Source of the DNA: an uncultured Gammaproteobacteria bacterium | Lineage (GTDB): Bacteria; Pseudomonadota; Gammaproteobacteria; GCA-001735895 | Length of the DNA: 39,738 nt | Assembly: GCA_937936805.1 (NCBI GenBank) | Contig: CALDDP010000149.1 | Location: 1-39,738, forward strand | Reading direction: 5' to 3' | Shown: in pieces, positions 1-7,522 of the stretch | Layout: the number at the start of each line of letters is the position of its first letter | Position numbering within the stretch: the first letter of the stretch is position 1 | Made by a program: the position numbers and the translations under genes | Notes under the pieces: generated by a model | The model's input: the letters and a program-made list of their open reading frames with translations, nothing else | What the model was told of the DNA's origin: nothing | Database searches by the model: none

Positions 1-1
1 C

Positions 2-850
2 CTGCTACGTCTGATATCCCTGTTGCCTTACCGGGCCGGACTATTCACTGGCCGCCTGATTGGCCGTTTAATCTCCCTGCTTTCGGGTCGGCGCAAGCGC
101 ATCGTTGATATCAATCTGGCGCATTGTTTTCCGGAAAAAACCCGCCGTGAAAGAGATCATATCAAGGCCGGCTGTTATCAGAATATCGGTATTTCACTGG
201 TCGAAATGGCCATGTGCTGGTGGTGGAAAGCAGAACAGCTTGAAGCAATCGTCGAAATCGCAGGACGCGAACACCTCGACGCGGTACTCGATAGCGGTCG
301 CGGGGCCATCTTGCTCACCGGACATTTCTCCAGTCTCGAAATCGGGGCGCGCCTGCTGGCCCTTTCTATGCCGGTACAGGTGATGTACCGCACCCAGCGC
401 AATAGCCTGTTCGACAGCTACCTTTTTACGCGACGCAGCAGTTATTTCGTCAACACGGTTTCACGCAAAAATACCCGCCAGTTGATCAAGGGTATCAAAA
501 ACAGGGTCCCGACCTGGTATGCCCCGGATCAGGATTTCAGGCGCGAACGCAACGTGTTCGCTCCTTTCATGGGCATTGCCACGGCCACGATTACGGCGAG
601 TGCCCGCCTGGCAGACTCATCCGGAGCGGCGATGCTACCCTTTTATCCGGAGCGCAAAAAGGATGGCACGGGCTATATTCTTCACATCGATGCGCCGTTG
701 CCGGATTTCCCCAGCGGCGACGACTTGAAGGATGCCGCCGCGGTCAATCAATCGATTGAAAAGTACGTGCGCCTGTTTCCTGAAAATTACATCTGGATAC
801 ATAAACGCTTCAAGACACGTCCGCCAGGCGAACCACCCTTTTACCGGTGA
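2..850 (+). CDS. lpxL: Lipid A biosynthesis lauroyl/acyl-transferase (LpxL/LpxM family), 5'-truncated by window edge
   Basis: Transfers an acyl chain from acyl-ACP to the Kdo-lipid A precursor at the inner membrane. The frame is open from base 2 and reads a family-like N-terminus (LLRLISLLPYRAG), so the true start lies upstream and the TTG at 23 in the ORF track is not the start. The HX4D/E acyltransferase signature is visible as GHFSSLE near residue 100 of the listed ORF. The C-terminal block with YIWIHKRFKTRPPGE is typical of the family. Its stop overlaps the GTG start of waaA by 4 nt, which suggests translational coupling within an envelope operon. LpxL versus LpxM or another late acyltransferase cannot be separated without alignment. 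Confidence 0.88.
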   Translation: MLRLISLLPYRAGLFTGRLIGRLISLLSGRRKRIVDINLAHCFPEKTRRERDHIKAGCYQNIGISLVEMAMCWWWKAEQLEAIVEIAGREHLDAVLDSGRGAILLTGHFSSLEIGARLLALSMPVQVMYRTQRNSLFDSYLFTRRSSYFVNTVSRKNTRQLIKGIKNRVPTWYAPDQDFRRERNVFAPFMGIATATITASARLADSSGAAMLPFYPERKKDGTGYILHIDAPLPDFPSGDDLKDAAAVNQSIEKYVRLFPENYIWIHKRFKTRPPGEPPFYR

Positions 851-2088
851 ACACACATAATACAAGCATAAGTTCACCGGGTCCGGGATACCGCCTGTTG
901 TCGTATCCGTTGTACCTGTTGTGGACCTTGCATGCGTTGAGACACGGTTACAAACATGGCTTGCCGCGCTACCTGAAACTGCGCATGAACGGCGGTGACA
1001 GTGACCACCAGCAACGGATCTGGGTGCACGCCGCGTCGGTGGGTGAGGTACGCGCCGTCACGCCGCTGGTACAGGCGTTGCTGCAGGAGGGTGAAAAAAT
1101 ACTGTTCACCAGCTTTACCGCAACCGGCTACCTGGCGATTCAAAACGGTTTTGCCGATTCGGTGTCCAGTAGCGTAATTCCCTTCGAGCACCGCTGGCAT
1201 TGCCGCAGATTTTTCCGCCGGCACAGGATCAGGCTCGGCCTGGTAGTGGAAACCGAACTCTGGCCCGAATTAATGTATCAGGCACGCAAACGGGATATAA
1301 CGCTGGTGCTGGTCAACGCTCGACTGTCCGCTAAGTCGCTGCAGGCAGGCAAGTATGTAAGGGCTCTGCTGTCGACGACGCTTGGTTACTTCGAACGTAT
1401 CCTGGTGCGCAACAGCAAAGACCGTGCCGCGTTGCTCAGCATGGGTGTCAGCGATGACAGGATTGAGATTACGGGAAATCTAAAGGCATATGTTACTGCG
1501 AAGCCACAGCAACCCAGGTTGATCGACCGTGACTACCTGCTCCTGGCGTCCAGTCACAAGGACGAGGAACAACAGTTTCTGCAGGCACGTCCCGCCGAAC
1601 TCAAACATTATTTACTGGTACTTGCTCCTCGACACCCGGATCGCAGCGCGGCGATTCAGTCTCAAATTGAAACCCTGGGGATGAGTTTCGCGGTGCGCAG
1701 CAAGGCGCAGACTATCGCTCAGGACACCGAGGTATACCTCGCCGACACCCTGGGAGAACTGGATTCGTTAATGGCCCATGCGCGGGTGGTGATTATGGGA
1801 GGTTCTTTCGATACCACCGGAGGCCATAACCTGCTGGAGCCGGCTGCTCTCGGTTGCGCCATTATCACCGGTGCCTCCGACAGCAATATTGTCGAGGATC
1901 TTGAAATGCTGGGTCTCGATCAGGGTGTCCTGCAGGTAGAATCCATGACTGCCTGCTGGCAGACGATAACGCGATTAATCAATCACCCGCAAGAGGCGCT
2001 GGCGCTTGGGCGTGAGGCCCGGTCCCGACTCGAGCAACAAGCCGATATCGTGCACAGGTATATGGCTACGATCAGATCCTGGCTCTAG
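847..2088 (+). CDS. waaA: 3-deoxy-D-manno-octulosonic acid (Kdo) transferase
   Basis: A GT-B fold glycosyltransferase (family GT30) that adds Kdo from CMP-Kdo to lipid IVA on the cytoplasmic face of the inner membrane. The 413-residue protein has the family's N-terminal membrane anchor (LLSYPLYLLWTLHALRHG), the ASVGEV motif with the conserved Glu near residue 65, the VETELWPEL motif, and the C-terminal GGHNLLEPAALG nucleotide-sugar site. The start is GTG at 847, overlapping the upstream acyltransferase stop (GTGA). It is convergent with kdkA with an 11-bp gap. Because a Kdo kinase gene lies next to it, the enzyme may be the monofunctional type known from Haemophilus; that is inference, not visible in the sequence. 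Confidence 0.95.
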   Translation: MNTHNTSISSPGPGYRLLSYPLYLLWTLHALRHGYKHGLPRYLKLRMNGGDSDHQQRIWVHAASVGEVRAVTPLVQALLQEGEKILFTSFTATGYLAIQNGFADSVSSSVIPFEHRWHCRRFFRRHRIRLGLVVETELWPELMYQARKRDITLVLVNARLSAKSLQAGKYVRALLSTTLGYFERILVRNSKDRAALLSMGVSDDRIEITGNLKAYVTAKPQQPRLIDRDYLLLASSHKDEEQQFLQARPAELKHYLLVLAPRHPDRSAAIQSQIETLGMSFAVRSKAQTIAQDTEVYLADTLGELDSLMAHARVVIMGGSFDTTGGHNLLEPAALGCAIITGASDSNIVEDLEMLGLDQGVLQVESMTACWQTITRLINHPQEALALGREARSRLEQQADIVHRYMATIRSWL

Positions 2089-2099
2089 CACAACATCAT

Positions 2100-2816
2100 T
2101 TATGACTGGTAACCATCCATCAGAGCTTGCCAGTCGTCATCATCGAAATGAAGCTTCCTGTTTCTATGTCTCTTTTCGAGCGAGCGCTGAAAGCGATACA
2201 GCGGCCGCCACTGCCAGTCACCGATAACGTTCATCACCCGCGCCATGTCGAAGTCAATCAGGTAAAAGCGATCGCGGCTGTCGATCAACAAGTTATCGGA
2301 AGTAAGATCGCTATGGCGGATGCCCGCGGCATGCATGCGTTTAAGCAGTAACCCGATGCGATGCCAGGATCCGGGCTTCAGCACTTCCCGCTCCAGGCGC
2401 TGGGTCAACATTTCGGTATCTTGCAGGTAAGCCGTTATCAATACTGCGCGATACCACAGACCGGAGCGACAGATACAGGCCGCGATCGGTTCGGGCACCG
2501 GCAGTCCCGCTCTGCGTGCCCGCTCTAGGATTTTCCATTCCCGCCAGGGGCGAGACAGAATTTTACCCATCCACAGGTATTGATCGCTGAGCAGTTTGCC
2601 CACCGCGCCGCCGCGGTGATAACGGCGCAGAACAGCGTCTCTGCCGTCCAGCCCGATGCGCACACTGCCACCTCGGCCACTGCTGATTACCTCGAAGCCG
2701 GGACGTTGCCGCCAATAATCAGCTTCAAATTGCTCCTTGAGAAACTGGCTCTCGTCATCCCGTTGCTGCAGGATGTAACAGTTCGATGACTTAACTTCGC
2801 GCACCAAATCGTCCAA
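2100..2816 (-). CDS. kdkA: 3-deoxy-D-manno-octulosonic acid kinase
   Basis: Phosphorylates the 4-position of Kdo on the lipid A core, using a protein-kinase-like fold. The catalytic loop reads HSDLTSDNLLID (about residues 168-179) and is followed by the DFD metal-binding motif near 188-190. The N-terminal lobe has a Gly-rich SSGRGGSVR segment. Length (238 aa) fits the family. The listed start is TTG at 2816, inside the 3' end of mtaB (26-nt overlap). No ATG exists nearby and a GTG at 2804 is an alternative, so the exact N-terminus is uncertain. Convergent with waaA, whose product makes its substrate. Confidence 0.88.
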   Translation of the reverse strand: MDDLVREVKSSNCYILQQRDDESQFLKEQFEADYWRQRPGFEVISSGRGGSVRIGLDGRDAVLRRYHRGGAVGKLLSDQYLWMGKILSRPWREWKILERARRAGLPVPEPIAACICRSGLWYRAVLITAYLQDTEMLTQRLEREVLKPGSWHRIGLLLKRMHAAGIRHSDLTSDNLLIDSRDRFYLIDFDMARVMNVIGDWQWRPLYRFQRSLEKRHRNRKLHFDDDDWQALMDGYQS

Positions 2817-4128
2817 TGTCAGCGACCGCGATCTGCGGCCGATTTACCTTATTGACCAGCATGGAGCCATCAGCCGAGACCCCGTCGATACTGACTTCGG
2901 TAATACTGGCTGCGTCGATCCCGTGATTCATCGTAGTGATTTTATGGTAGTGCGGCGTGTAACCGATCCACTGACCCTGTTCGCTGTTCACCTGCTGCTC
3001 CCATAGCACTTCAGCCCGGGTTCCCTGGTGCCGCGTCAATTCACGTTGCTTCAACTCAGCCGCGAGCGCATGCATTTCGCGACTGCGTGCCTTTTTAATC
3101 GAGCCGTCCAACTGTTCCGGCAACCTCGCCGCCTTGGTGCCTGCACGCGCTGAAAACGGAAATATATGCACGTGCCCGAATCCGGTTCTGGCAACAAAAT
3201 TCATCGTCTGACGCCATTCCTGCTCACTTTCCCCGGGAAAACCGGTAATCAGGTCTGTGGTCACATTGAACAGCGGGATCGCCTCGCGCGCCTTATCGAC
3301 CAGGCGTGCGAATTCGGCAGTCTTGCAGCGTCGTGCCATACGCCGCAGCACTGAGTCGCTGCCGCTCTGGATCGGCAGGTGCATATGCGGCATAAGACGC
3401 GGCTCGCTGAACAATTCAAAAAAGTTATCCGGCAGATCCCAGGGTTCGACCGAGGCCAGCCGTATTCGAGGCATATCGCTATGCTGCAGAATCTCGTTCA
3501 GCAAACGGTACAAACTGGAGCCGATATCACTGCCGTAACCGCCTACGTGAACCCCGGTCAGGGCAACTTCGCGCACGCCCTGCCTATACAGGAGATTGAT
3601 TTCGGACAGAATTTCGGCCTCGCTGCGGCTGCGCTCAGCCCCCCTGGCAATGGTAACGATGCAATAGGTACAACGGTATCGACAACCATCCTGTATCTTG
3701 ATGAAACCGCGGTGGCGGCCACGCAGCAGCAATGCATTCGGGGATTCGCCAAACACCGGTTCAACAGTGCTGCTGTTCCCTGCCTGGGCGGTAAGTAATC
3801 CAAGCGTCTGCTCAACCAGGTCGTCTTTCTGCTGGTTGTCCACCACCAGGTCCACACCCAGGTAATTTTTGACCGTGTCGGTATTCAAACTCGCGTGACA
3901 TCCCGTGACCACCAGGGCGGCGGCGGGATTTTTGCGCTGCAGGCGACCAATTTGCTGGCGTGATTTCCGATCTGCCTGGGCGGTAACCGCGCAGGAATTG
4001 AACACCACGACATCAGCTTCAGCGGTATCGGTAGTCACCTGGTGACCATGCTGCATGAACTGGTTTGCCCAGGTTTCAAGCTCAGCTTCATTGAGCCTGC
4101 AGCCTAGTGCCTGGAAATTGATATACAC
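2791..4128 (-). CDS. mtaB: tRNA (N6-L-threonylcarbamoyladenosine37-C2)-methylthiotransferase
   Basis: A radical-SAM enzyme that inserts a methylthio group into t6A37 of ANN-decoding tRNAs to give ms2t6A. The N-terminal UPF0004 domain supplies three cysteines for an auxiliary 4Fe-4S cluster (ALGCRLNEAE, FNSCAVTAQA, VTGCHA). The radical-SAM motif CRYRCTYC (CxxxCxxC) follows near residue 150, and the C-terminal TRAM-like region ends the 445-residue protein. ALGCRLNEAE and the length fit MtaB better than MiaB or RimO. The start is GTG at 4128 with no strong Shine-Dalgarno sequence. The 3' end overlaps kdkA. Confidence 0.9.
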   Translation of the reverse strand: MYINFQALGCRLNEAELETWANQFMQHGHQVTTDTAEADVVVFNSCAVTAQADRKSRQQIGRLQRKNPAAALVVTGCHASLNTDTVKNYLGVDLVVDNQQKDDLVEQTLGLLTAQAGNSSTVEPVFGESPNALLLRGRHRGFIKIQDGCRYRCTYCIVTIARGAERSRSEAEILSEINLLYRQGVREVALTGVHVGGYGSDIGSSLYRLLNEILQHSDMPRIRLASVEPWDLPDNFFELFSEPRLMPHMHLPIQSGSDSVLRRMARRCKTAEFARLVDKAREAIPLFNVTTDLITGFPGESEQEWRQTMNFVARTGFGHVHIFPFSARAGTKAARLPEQLDGSIKKARSREMHALAAELKQRELTRHQGTRAEVLWEQQVNSEQGQWIGYTPHYHKITTMNHGIDAASITEVSIDGVSADGSMLVNKVNRPQIAVADIGRFGARS

Positions 4129-4187
4129 GGTTCGAAGGCTCGTTAAAAAAGTTCGCGGATTCTAGCAAGAAAATACTCTCTATATAA

Positions 4188-4270
4188 GGTTATCCCCGCG
4201 AAAGCGGTATCTTGCAGCGGCCAGGTATTACAAGATTCTGCTGGATACCGCGGTCAAGCCGCGGTATGAC
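4188..4270. repeat. Two-hairpin intergenic palindromic repeat
   Basis: The gap between soxZ and mtaB holds a degenerate first hairpin (CCGC-GAAA-GCGG core, about 4193-4207) and a perfect second hairpin. The second has 9-bp arms ATACCGCGG (4245-4253) and CCGCGGTAT (4259-4267) around a TCAAG loop, flanked by CTGG and GACA. This layout resembles the widespread proteobacterial repeats of the type CTGGAT-CCCGC...GCGGG-ATGAC. No second copy was noticed in this window. It could also act as a transcript-stabilising or attenuating structure between soxYZ and mtaB. Confidence 0.6.
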
Positions 4271-4300
4271 AGGTTGTTGTAATGTGCAGGTGACAGATAA

Positions 4301-4612
4301 CTAACGGACCTTGGCAGTCGCCGAATCCGAGTTGCCACGGTTGTCGAGCCAGGAGATCGTAATAGTATCGCCCTTGCGGCCGGGAATTTGAAACGACAGG
4401 AAGGGGTTTCTTGAGATCGACTTGCCCCAGAACGCTTCCATAACAATTTTCCGGTTGCGGCTGACGATGACTTCCCTGATAAAGTGCGACGGAATTTTCT
4501 TACCGGTCTTCTTGATTTTGCGCGGCCCGGTTTCCATTGGATGGCTAATGATGCTCTTTACGGTCACCTCGCCATCAAATTCATAGGCGCGAATTTTTAT
4601 CGACCCGGCCAT
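4301..4612 (-). CDS. soxZ: Sulfur-oxidation carrier complex subunit SoxZ
   Basis: SoxZ is the non-covalent partner of SoxY in the periplasmic carrier that holds sulfur intermediates during thiosulfate oxidation. The 103-residue protein begins MAGSIKIRAYEFDGEVTVKSIISHPMETG and ends in an immunoglobulin-like beta-sandwich with WLDNRGNSDSA, as in the family. The ATG at 4612 is preferred over the TTG at 4627 in the ORF track: a GGAG lies a few bases upstream and the ATG follows the soxY stop by 2 nt. No signal peptide is present, as expected, because SoxZ is exported with SoxY. No other sox genes are in the window. Confidence 0.92.
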   Translation of the reverse strand: MAGSIKIRAYEFDGEVTVKSIISHPMETGPRKIKKTGKKIPSHFIREVIVSRNRKIVMEAFWGKSISRNPFLSFQIPGRKGDTITISWLDNRGNSDSATAKVR

Positions 4613-4614
4613 GG

Positions 4615-5058
4615 CTATGCTCCACAACTATTGCGACCAACCCGAATCGGTCGAGAGTTTGCGTACAGCACTCCGTCAGCCTTGACGACAACCAGTAAAT
4701 CGCTGGTATCGCTCATCCTTATGCGTGTGGAGACGAAGCTTTGTGATTCGTAAAGCTTGAAGTAAGCGGTAAAAGGCGATTTGTTACCTGCCACCACTAG
4801 CGCTATTGACTCGGTATTTGCAAGGCCGGATTTAATCCTGACCGGTACTATGTTGGCATCACTGGCTATATGCGGCGCCTCGATTTCAATCTGCTCGCTT
4901 TCGCCAATATCGGAAGTTCCAAATGCCTCGCGCAAGACATCGGGCATCTCCTTTGCCAGAAACGCCTTGGTGGGATACGCGCCGCTCGCCGCCCGTGGCA
5001 GGATCATCCCCGCCAGGCCTAACTGAAGGCTCGCTTTCAATAGGGTTCTTCGTTGCAT
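4615..5058 (-). CDS. soxY: Sulfur-oxidation carrier protein SoxY
   Basis: SoxY carries the sulfur substrate on a C-terminal cysteine. The 147-residue precursor starts MQRRTLLKASLQLGLAG, a Tat-type signal with twin arginine, followed by an Ala-rich cleavage region (PRAASGA). The immunoglobulin-like domain follows. The C-terminus reads VGRNSCGA: the cysteine is third from the end as in canonical SoxY, but the flexible GGCGG arm is changed to NSCGA. Directly followed by soxZ (2-nt gap). An inverted repeat lies just upstream (5091-5116). Whether the changed arm still works with SoxXA/SoxB cannot be told from sequence. Confidence 0.9.
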   Translation of the reverse strand: MQRRTLLKASLQLGLAGMILPRAASGAYPTKAFLAKEMPDVLREAFGTSDIGESEQIEIEAPHIASDANIVPVRIKSGLANTESIALVVAGNKSPFTAYFKLYESQSFVSTRIRMSDTSDLLVVVKADGVLYANSRPIRVGRNSCGA

Positions 5059-5090
5059 GCTGAATGCCCGCTTCCGCTAAACAAATTCCA

Positions 5091-5116
5091 GGTAACACAA
5101 TGTTTCTAACGTTACC
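5091..5116. promoter_or_regulatory. Inverted repeat upstream of soxY
   Basis: GGTAAC (5091-5096) and GTTACC (5111-5116) form a perfect 6-bp inverted repeat with 14 nt between the arms. It lies about 33 bp upstream of the soxY start and 30 bp beyond the bepA-like stop. The geometry would suit an operator for a dimeric regulator or a weak RNA hairpin. There is no U-run, so it is not an intrinsic terminator. Confidence 0.35.
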
Positions 5117-5145
5117 CGGCCTGTATCGGCAAGAGGGATGAAAGC

Positions 5146-6558
5146 TTAATAGCTCGAACTAATGTTTTTTCGTTCCAGCAATAGCAGACGTTTTTCGCGT
5201 GCCTTTGACTCCGTGGCGTGATCTGCATCGGGTGACACAAGAACCTGATCGTAAAGCTTTATCGCCTGCAGTCGATTTCCAGTGATTCGATGGAACTCCG
5301 CTTCAGCCATCATTTGCAGCGCGGGTCGGTTCAGGGCCTGATAAATTTCCGATAATTCAAAATAAACCTGCTGATTTTCCGGGAACTCGATTTCAAGGCG
5401 GCGCGCAATCACCAGGGCCGATTGATAGCGCCCGGCAAGCTTGAGCAAACCCAGCAGACGCATCGAGAGTATGTAGTCTCCCGGGAATATATCGAGCAAA
5501 CGTCGGTATACCAGTTCAGCCTCGGCCTCACGTCCCAGGTGTTCCAGATTGACCGCAAAAGCGATGCTATACCAGATGTTTTCATTGTCCTGATTGTACA
5601 GACGGTCAAGCAACGCATCGGCACGTTGGTACTCCCCGGCCTGGATCGATGCCAGTGCGCGCAGGAACTGGCTTCCGGCAACGGGTAGATGGTCGCTACT
5701 CACAAACTGCAGGTAATCCTTGAACAGCGGGTAATCGTCTACCTGGTCACCTCCGCGAGCATTTTTATCAACCCGCCCCGCCGCCTCTGCGATACGATTG
5801 ACACCCACCGGATGGGTACGTAAATACTCGATATTGCCGATTTCAGAGCCGCCTGAAAGTTGCGTCATGATGGTAAAAAACTCGACCATGCCATTGGGAT
5901 CAAACTGCCCACCGTACATAAGTTGCATGCCGAGTCGATCGGCCTCGTATTCATTCTCCCGCGTATAGTTGATCATTGCCTGCTGGGTACCGGCAATTCC
6001 ACCGAACAGCACCGCCGAGCCTACTTCCGAATCAACCGATCCCAGCAACAAACCCGCGAGCATCGACAGAATTGCAGCAGTATTCAAACCCTTGCTTTTT
6101 TCCATCATATCCATGCCGTGGCGCAAGCGCACGTGCGCTATTTCATGCGCCAGCACCGAAGCCAGTTGATGCTGGGTACGCGCCTGCATGATCAGCCCCC
6201 TGTTAACACCGATAAAGCCGCCCGGCAGTGCGAATGCGTTAACCGCGTTATCACGAATGATAAAAAACCGGTAGTCACGCAAGCGGTTATCGAGCCCGGC
6301 CAGCAATCTAAAACCGAGGTCATTGATATAACGATCAAGCAAGGGATCTGTTTCGATATAACCCCTGGCGAGGAGTTTTTCATAAACTGAACGCCCTAAC
6401 TGGGTTTCACGTTCGATGTTGATAGCTGAATTTTCGCCGAGACCTGGTAGTTCCGTGCTTGCGCCGACCGCAAAACCCGACAGGGTGAAGATAAACACGG
6501 CAAGCCACTGCCAGACCGGAAGGCGGCATTTTTGCAATATTCGGTTATGCAGTGACAT
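5146..6558 (-). CDS. bepA: Periplasmic M48 metalloprotease with C-terminal TPR repeats (BepA/YfgC family)
   Basis: BepA-type proteins assist and quality-control outer-membrane protein assembly in the periplasm. The 470-residue protein has an N-terminal hydrophobic signal (VWQWLAVFIFTLSGFAVGA), the zinc motif HEIAH (138-142), the third-ligand glutamate in NEYEADRLG near 200, and TPR-like helices from about 290 to the end. Length is close to E. coli BepA (487 aa). It is divergent from the rhodanese gene with an 83-bp gap, and upstream of soxYZ on the same strand with an 87-bp gap. LoiP/YcaL-type M48 paralogues lack this TPR tail, which supports BepA. Confidence 0.88.
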   Translation of the reverse strand: MSLHNRILQKCRLPVWQWLAVFIFTLSGFAVGASTELPGLGENSAINIERETQLGRSVYEKLLARGYIETDPLLDRYINDLGFRLLAGLDNRLRDYRFFIIRDNAVNAFALPGGFIGVNRGLIMQARTQHQLASVLAHEIAHVRLRHGMDMMEKSKGLNTAAILSMLAGLLLGSVDSEVGSAVLFGGIAGTQQAMINYTRENEYEADRLGMQLMYGGQFDPNGMVEFFTIMTQLSGGSEIGNIEYLRTHPVGVNRIAEAAGRVDKNARGGDQVDDYPLFKDYLQFVSSDHLPVAGSQFLRALASIQAGEYQRADALLDRLYNQDNENIWYSIAFAVNLEHLGREAEAELVYRRLLDIFPGDYILSMRLLGLLKLAGRYQSALVIARRLEIEFPENQQVYFELSEIYQALNRPALQMMAEAEFHRITGNRLQAIKLYDQVLVSPDADHATESKAREKRLLLLERKNISSSY

Positions 6559-6641
6559 GTGAAACGGTTCGATTGGAAATAAAGCTATATTAGAATATTA
6601 TCGACTTATCCGTATAGCAATCGTTCCCTAACTATAAGCCA

Positions 6642-6986
6642 ATGCCACGAATCAAAGAAATCAGTGTTTCCGATCTGCATCGCATGTTACGCAAGGAACA
6701 TCATTTCGATTTGCTCGATATTCGTACTCCGGCTGAAATCGAACGCGGCGTGTTGCCTAACGCCAGGACCCTAGCAATGCACCTGATACCCTTGAAACTA
6801 AGTTTATTCTCGGAATCAGGCAAACAAATTGTCATCTACTGCCGCACCGGTAGTCGTTCGGCGCAGGTGTGTCGTTTTTTAAACCAGCAAGGTATAAATA
6901 ATGTAATCAGTTTGCGCGGCGGCGTGGTCAAGTGGGCATCGGCGGGTCACCCCATGGACCCCAAGCCCCTTGAAGTGATTGCCTAG
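6642..6986 (+). CDS. Single-domain rhodanese-like sulfurtransferase
   Basis: A 114-residue one-domain rhodanese, which carries sulfur as a cysteine persulfide. The active-site loop CRTGSRS begins at Cys67 after the hydrophobic strand KQIVIY. The LDIRTPAEIERG segment near 25 is the usual conserved rhodanese Asp/Arg block. No signal peptide, so cytoplasmic. It lies 85 bp upstream of a TusA gene on the same strand and is divergent from the bepA-soxYZ run. In sulfur oxidisers, rhodanese and TusA pass sulfane sulfur between cytoplasmic enzymes; such a role here is inferred from position only. Confidence 0.88.
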   Translation: MPRIKEISVSDLHRMLRKEHHFDLLDIRTPAEIERGVLPNARTLAMHLIPLKLSLFSESGKQIVIYCRTGSRSAQVCRFLNQQGINNVISLRGGVVKWASAGHPMDPKPLEVIA

Positions 6987-7071
6987 TCTTACCGGCTTGC
7001 CTTTTAAGGTCCACTGGCATATAAATGCAACCTGTCCGCTATACCCCGAACTACACCTATGGAGAACTCTA

Positions 7072-7302
7072 ATGGCCGACTTTGACCGCGAACTTGACGC
7101 CACCGGACTAAACTGTCCACTACCGATATTACGTGCCAAGAAAGCACTCGGAGACATGGAACGGGGCCAGGTCCTGAAAATAATCGCGACCGACCAGGGT
7201 TCGGTAAAAGATTTCGAAGCTTTTTCCAAGCAAACCCATAACCCCCTGCTTTCTTCGGTCGAAGAAGCTGGAAAGTTCGTTTTCATGCTGCAAAAATCCT
7301 GA
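7072..7302 (+). CDS. tusA: TusA-family sulfur carrier protein
   Basis: A 76-residue TusA/SirA-type protein with the family CPxP motif (NCPLP, Cys15) on the first helix, after an N-terminal DATGLNC strand. TusA proteins carry persulfide sulfur for tRNA thiolation, molybdenum-cofactor synthesis, or cytoplasmic sulfur oxidation. The ATG at 7072 is preferred to the ORF-track start at 6979: GGAGAA sits 6 nt upstream and MADFDRELDATGLNCPLP is the family N-terminus. Probably co-transcribed with the rhodanese gene. A GC stem with eight Ts follows about 75 bp downstream. Confidence 0.92.
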   Translation: MADFDRELDATGLNCPLPILRAKKALGDMERGQVLKIIATDQGSVKDFEAFSKQTHNPLLSSVEEAGKFVFMLQKS

Positions 7303-7376
7303 CGATTGACACCTCTCGCAGGCATCGTCTGCGCACCCGGAGGAAATCGACGCAGTACGACATTTAACGGTAAATC

Positions 7377-7408
7377 GGGCCCTGCTTCCCAAAATCGGCC
7401 TTTTTTTT
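7377..7408 (+). terminator. Weak rho-independent terminator after tusA
   Basis: A 5-bp GC stem (GGGCC at 7377-7381 with GGCCT at 7397-7401, one G-U pair) and a 15-nt loop run straight into eight T residues (7401-7408). The loop is long and the stem short, so this is a modest candidate. It lies in the gap before ilvB and could also act as an attenuator. A second hairpin (CGCAGGC/GTCTGCG, 7317-7333) lacks a T-run. No leader peptide rich in Ile, Val or Leu was seen here. Confidence 0.35.
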
Positions 7409-7522
7409 GAGTTTCATCCGCAAATCCAGGCTGTTATTCGTGCATTTGTAATTTAACCATAATAAAATTTTGGGTTTGGCGTTACAAAAGCGCCTTGTAT
7501 CAATGGCACAACAGAGGTCAGC

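Noticed and set aside
7435-7463. Promoter before ilvB with CATAAT as the -10 box
   Set aside because: The -10-like box is fair, but no acceptable -35 box lies at 15-19 nt, so it is not listed as a feature.
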